Assembly (NCBI GenBank): GCA_002405995.1
Contig: DHMW01000095.1
Coordinates: 1 to 5,141 of the forward strand
DNA from: Oscillospiraceae bacterium UBA4632
GTDB taxonomy: Bacteria > Bacillota > Clostridia > Oscillospirales > Oscillospiraceae
Direction: 5' to 3'
Length of the DNA stretch: 5,141 nucleotides
The first letter of the stretch is position 1; each line of letters begins with the position of its first letter. Positions 4,432 to 5,141 of the stretch are shown in pieces. The notes beneath the pieces were generated by a model. That model was not told where the DNA came from. It saw nothing but the letters and a program-made list of their open reading frames with translations, and did not search any database. Position numbers and translations under genes: made by a program.

Positions 4432-5141
4432 ATGAATGAAGTCAAGTCTCCGAAAAAGCCGCTGCTGTACTACTATGTGGTCGCGATGCTGATCGTGATG
4501 CTCTTCAACTTTATCGCCATGCCATGGCTGGCCGAGCATCAGATCAAAGAGGTGGATTACAATACCTTTGTCACCATGACCGAACAGGGCGAGGTCGGCA
4601 AGGTGGAGATCCAACAGCAGGAAAATCGGATCCTGTTTACGGATAAGGATGAGAAAACCGTCTACAAAACGCCGATGCTCCCCGATGACGAAGGGCTTGT
4701 CCAGCGGCTGCTGGACGCGGGCGTTTCCACCACGGGAGAGGAGATCGAGCAGACCTCGCTGCTGGTGAATATCCTCAGCTGGGTGCTGCCGATCATCATC
4801 TTTATCGCACTGGGGCAGTATATGTCCCGCAAGATGATGGACAAAATGGGCGGGGACAACTTCATGATGTTCAACATGGGGAAGTCCAATGCCAAGATTT
4901 ATGTCAAGTCTGCCGAGGGCATCAAGTTTGACGACGTCGCGGGCGAGGACGAGGCCAAGGAGAACCTCACCGAGGTCGTCAACTACCTGCATGACCCCAG
5001 CAAGTATCGGGAGATCGGCGCGTCGATGCCCAAGGGCATCCTGCTCGTCGGCCCTCCGGGAACCGGTAAAACGATGCTCGCCAAGGCGGTCGCCGGCGAG
5101 GCGAACGTGCCGTTTTTCTCGATGTCGGGCTCGGAATTCGT
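4432..5141 (+). CDS. ftsH: ATP-dependent zinc metalloprotease FtsH (5' part, cut by window end)
   Basis: About 236 residues of the membrane-anchored AAA+ protease that extracts and degrades misassembled membrane proteins and some short-lived cytosolic regulators. Visible parts: a short basic N-terminus, transmembrane helix 1 (about 11-32), an extracytoplasmic domain (about 35-110), transmembrane helix 2 (112-131), the linker, FDDVAGEDEAKENL (166-179) at the start of the AAA+ domain, and Walker A GPPGTGKT (207-214). Walker B, the second region of homology, the HEXXH zinc site and the C-terminus lie beyond the window; a full protein would be around 600-700 residues. No frameshift or stop is seen. 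The gene has its own promoter. Its neighbourhood differs from the tilS-hpt-ftsH order common in Firmicutes; clostridia can carry more than one ftsH, so this may be a second copy. Confidence 0.95.
   Translation, partial: MNEVKSPKKPLLYYYVVAMLIVMLFNFIAMPWLAEHQIKEVDYNTFVTMTEQGEVGKVEIQQQENRILFTDKDEKTVYKTPMLPDDEGLVQRLLDAGVSTTGEEIEQTSLLVNILSWVLPIIIFIALGQYMSRKMMDKMGGDNFMMFNMGKSNAKIYVKSAEGIKFDDVAGEDEAKENLTEVVNYLHDPSKYREIGASMPKGILLVGPPGTGKTMLAKAVAGEANVPFFSMSGSEF

Noticed and set aside
3285..4445. 386-residue minus-strand frame across the DUF2975-HTH operon
   Set aside because: Antisense to two supported genes, their promoter leader and the ftsH leader; composition (R, Q, H, P rich) is typical of a shadow frame.
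4294..4992. 232-residue minus-strand frame opposite ftsH
   Set aside because: The + strand encodes FtsH with two helices and Walker A; the antisense frame shows no family feature.

Overview
The window looks like chromosomal DNA from a GC-rich Firmicute, probably a gut-type clostridium (Oscillospirales or similar). That placement is inferred from the style of the proteins (a YozG-type regulator paired with a DUF2975 membrane protein, a Kup with a low-GC Gram-positive style ADGMLTP motif, a clostridial-type FtsH), from GC-rich third codon positions, and from sigma-A-like promoters with TTGACA/TATAAT-type boxes. No sequence search was possible, so the taxonomy is tentative.

Layout from left to right: (1) positions 1-71 may hold the last codons of an upstream + strand gene. 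(2) A complete NagD-like HAD-IIA phosphatase lies at 160-969 (+) with its own promoter, and ends in a strong intrinsic terminator. (3) A complete kup potassium transporter gene lies at 1041-3056 on the minus strand, convergent with the phosphatase; the hairpin between the two genes touches the kup stop codon. (4) A 255-bp divergent control region (3057-3311) carries a kup promoter on the minus strand and a near-consensus promoter on the plus strand, plus several short repeats that could be operators. (5) A two-gene operon on the + strand holds a four-helix DUF2975 membrane protein (3312-4061) and a small YozG-type Cro/C1 regulator (4072-4299). (6) A 132-bp gap holds an extended -10 promoter and a perfect 9-bp GC hairpin ahead of the 5' part of ftsH (4432 to the window end), cut by the window edge just after Walker A.

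The genes are mostly ordinary housekeeping functions: phosphate-ester hydrolysis, potassium uptake and membrane-protein quality control. The least understood part is the DUF2975/HTH pair. Its regulator probably controls its own operon, and it shares its control region with kup. I found no mobile element, CRISPR array, tRNA, rRNA or recognisable riboswitch. The best leads are in the non-coding DNA: repeats with one-helical-turn spacing over the kup -10, an inverted repeat at the predicted DUF2975 start site, and the ftsH leader hairpin, which also reads as a terminator on the opposite strand.
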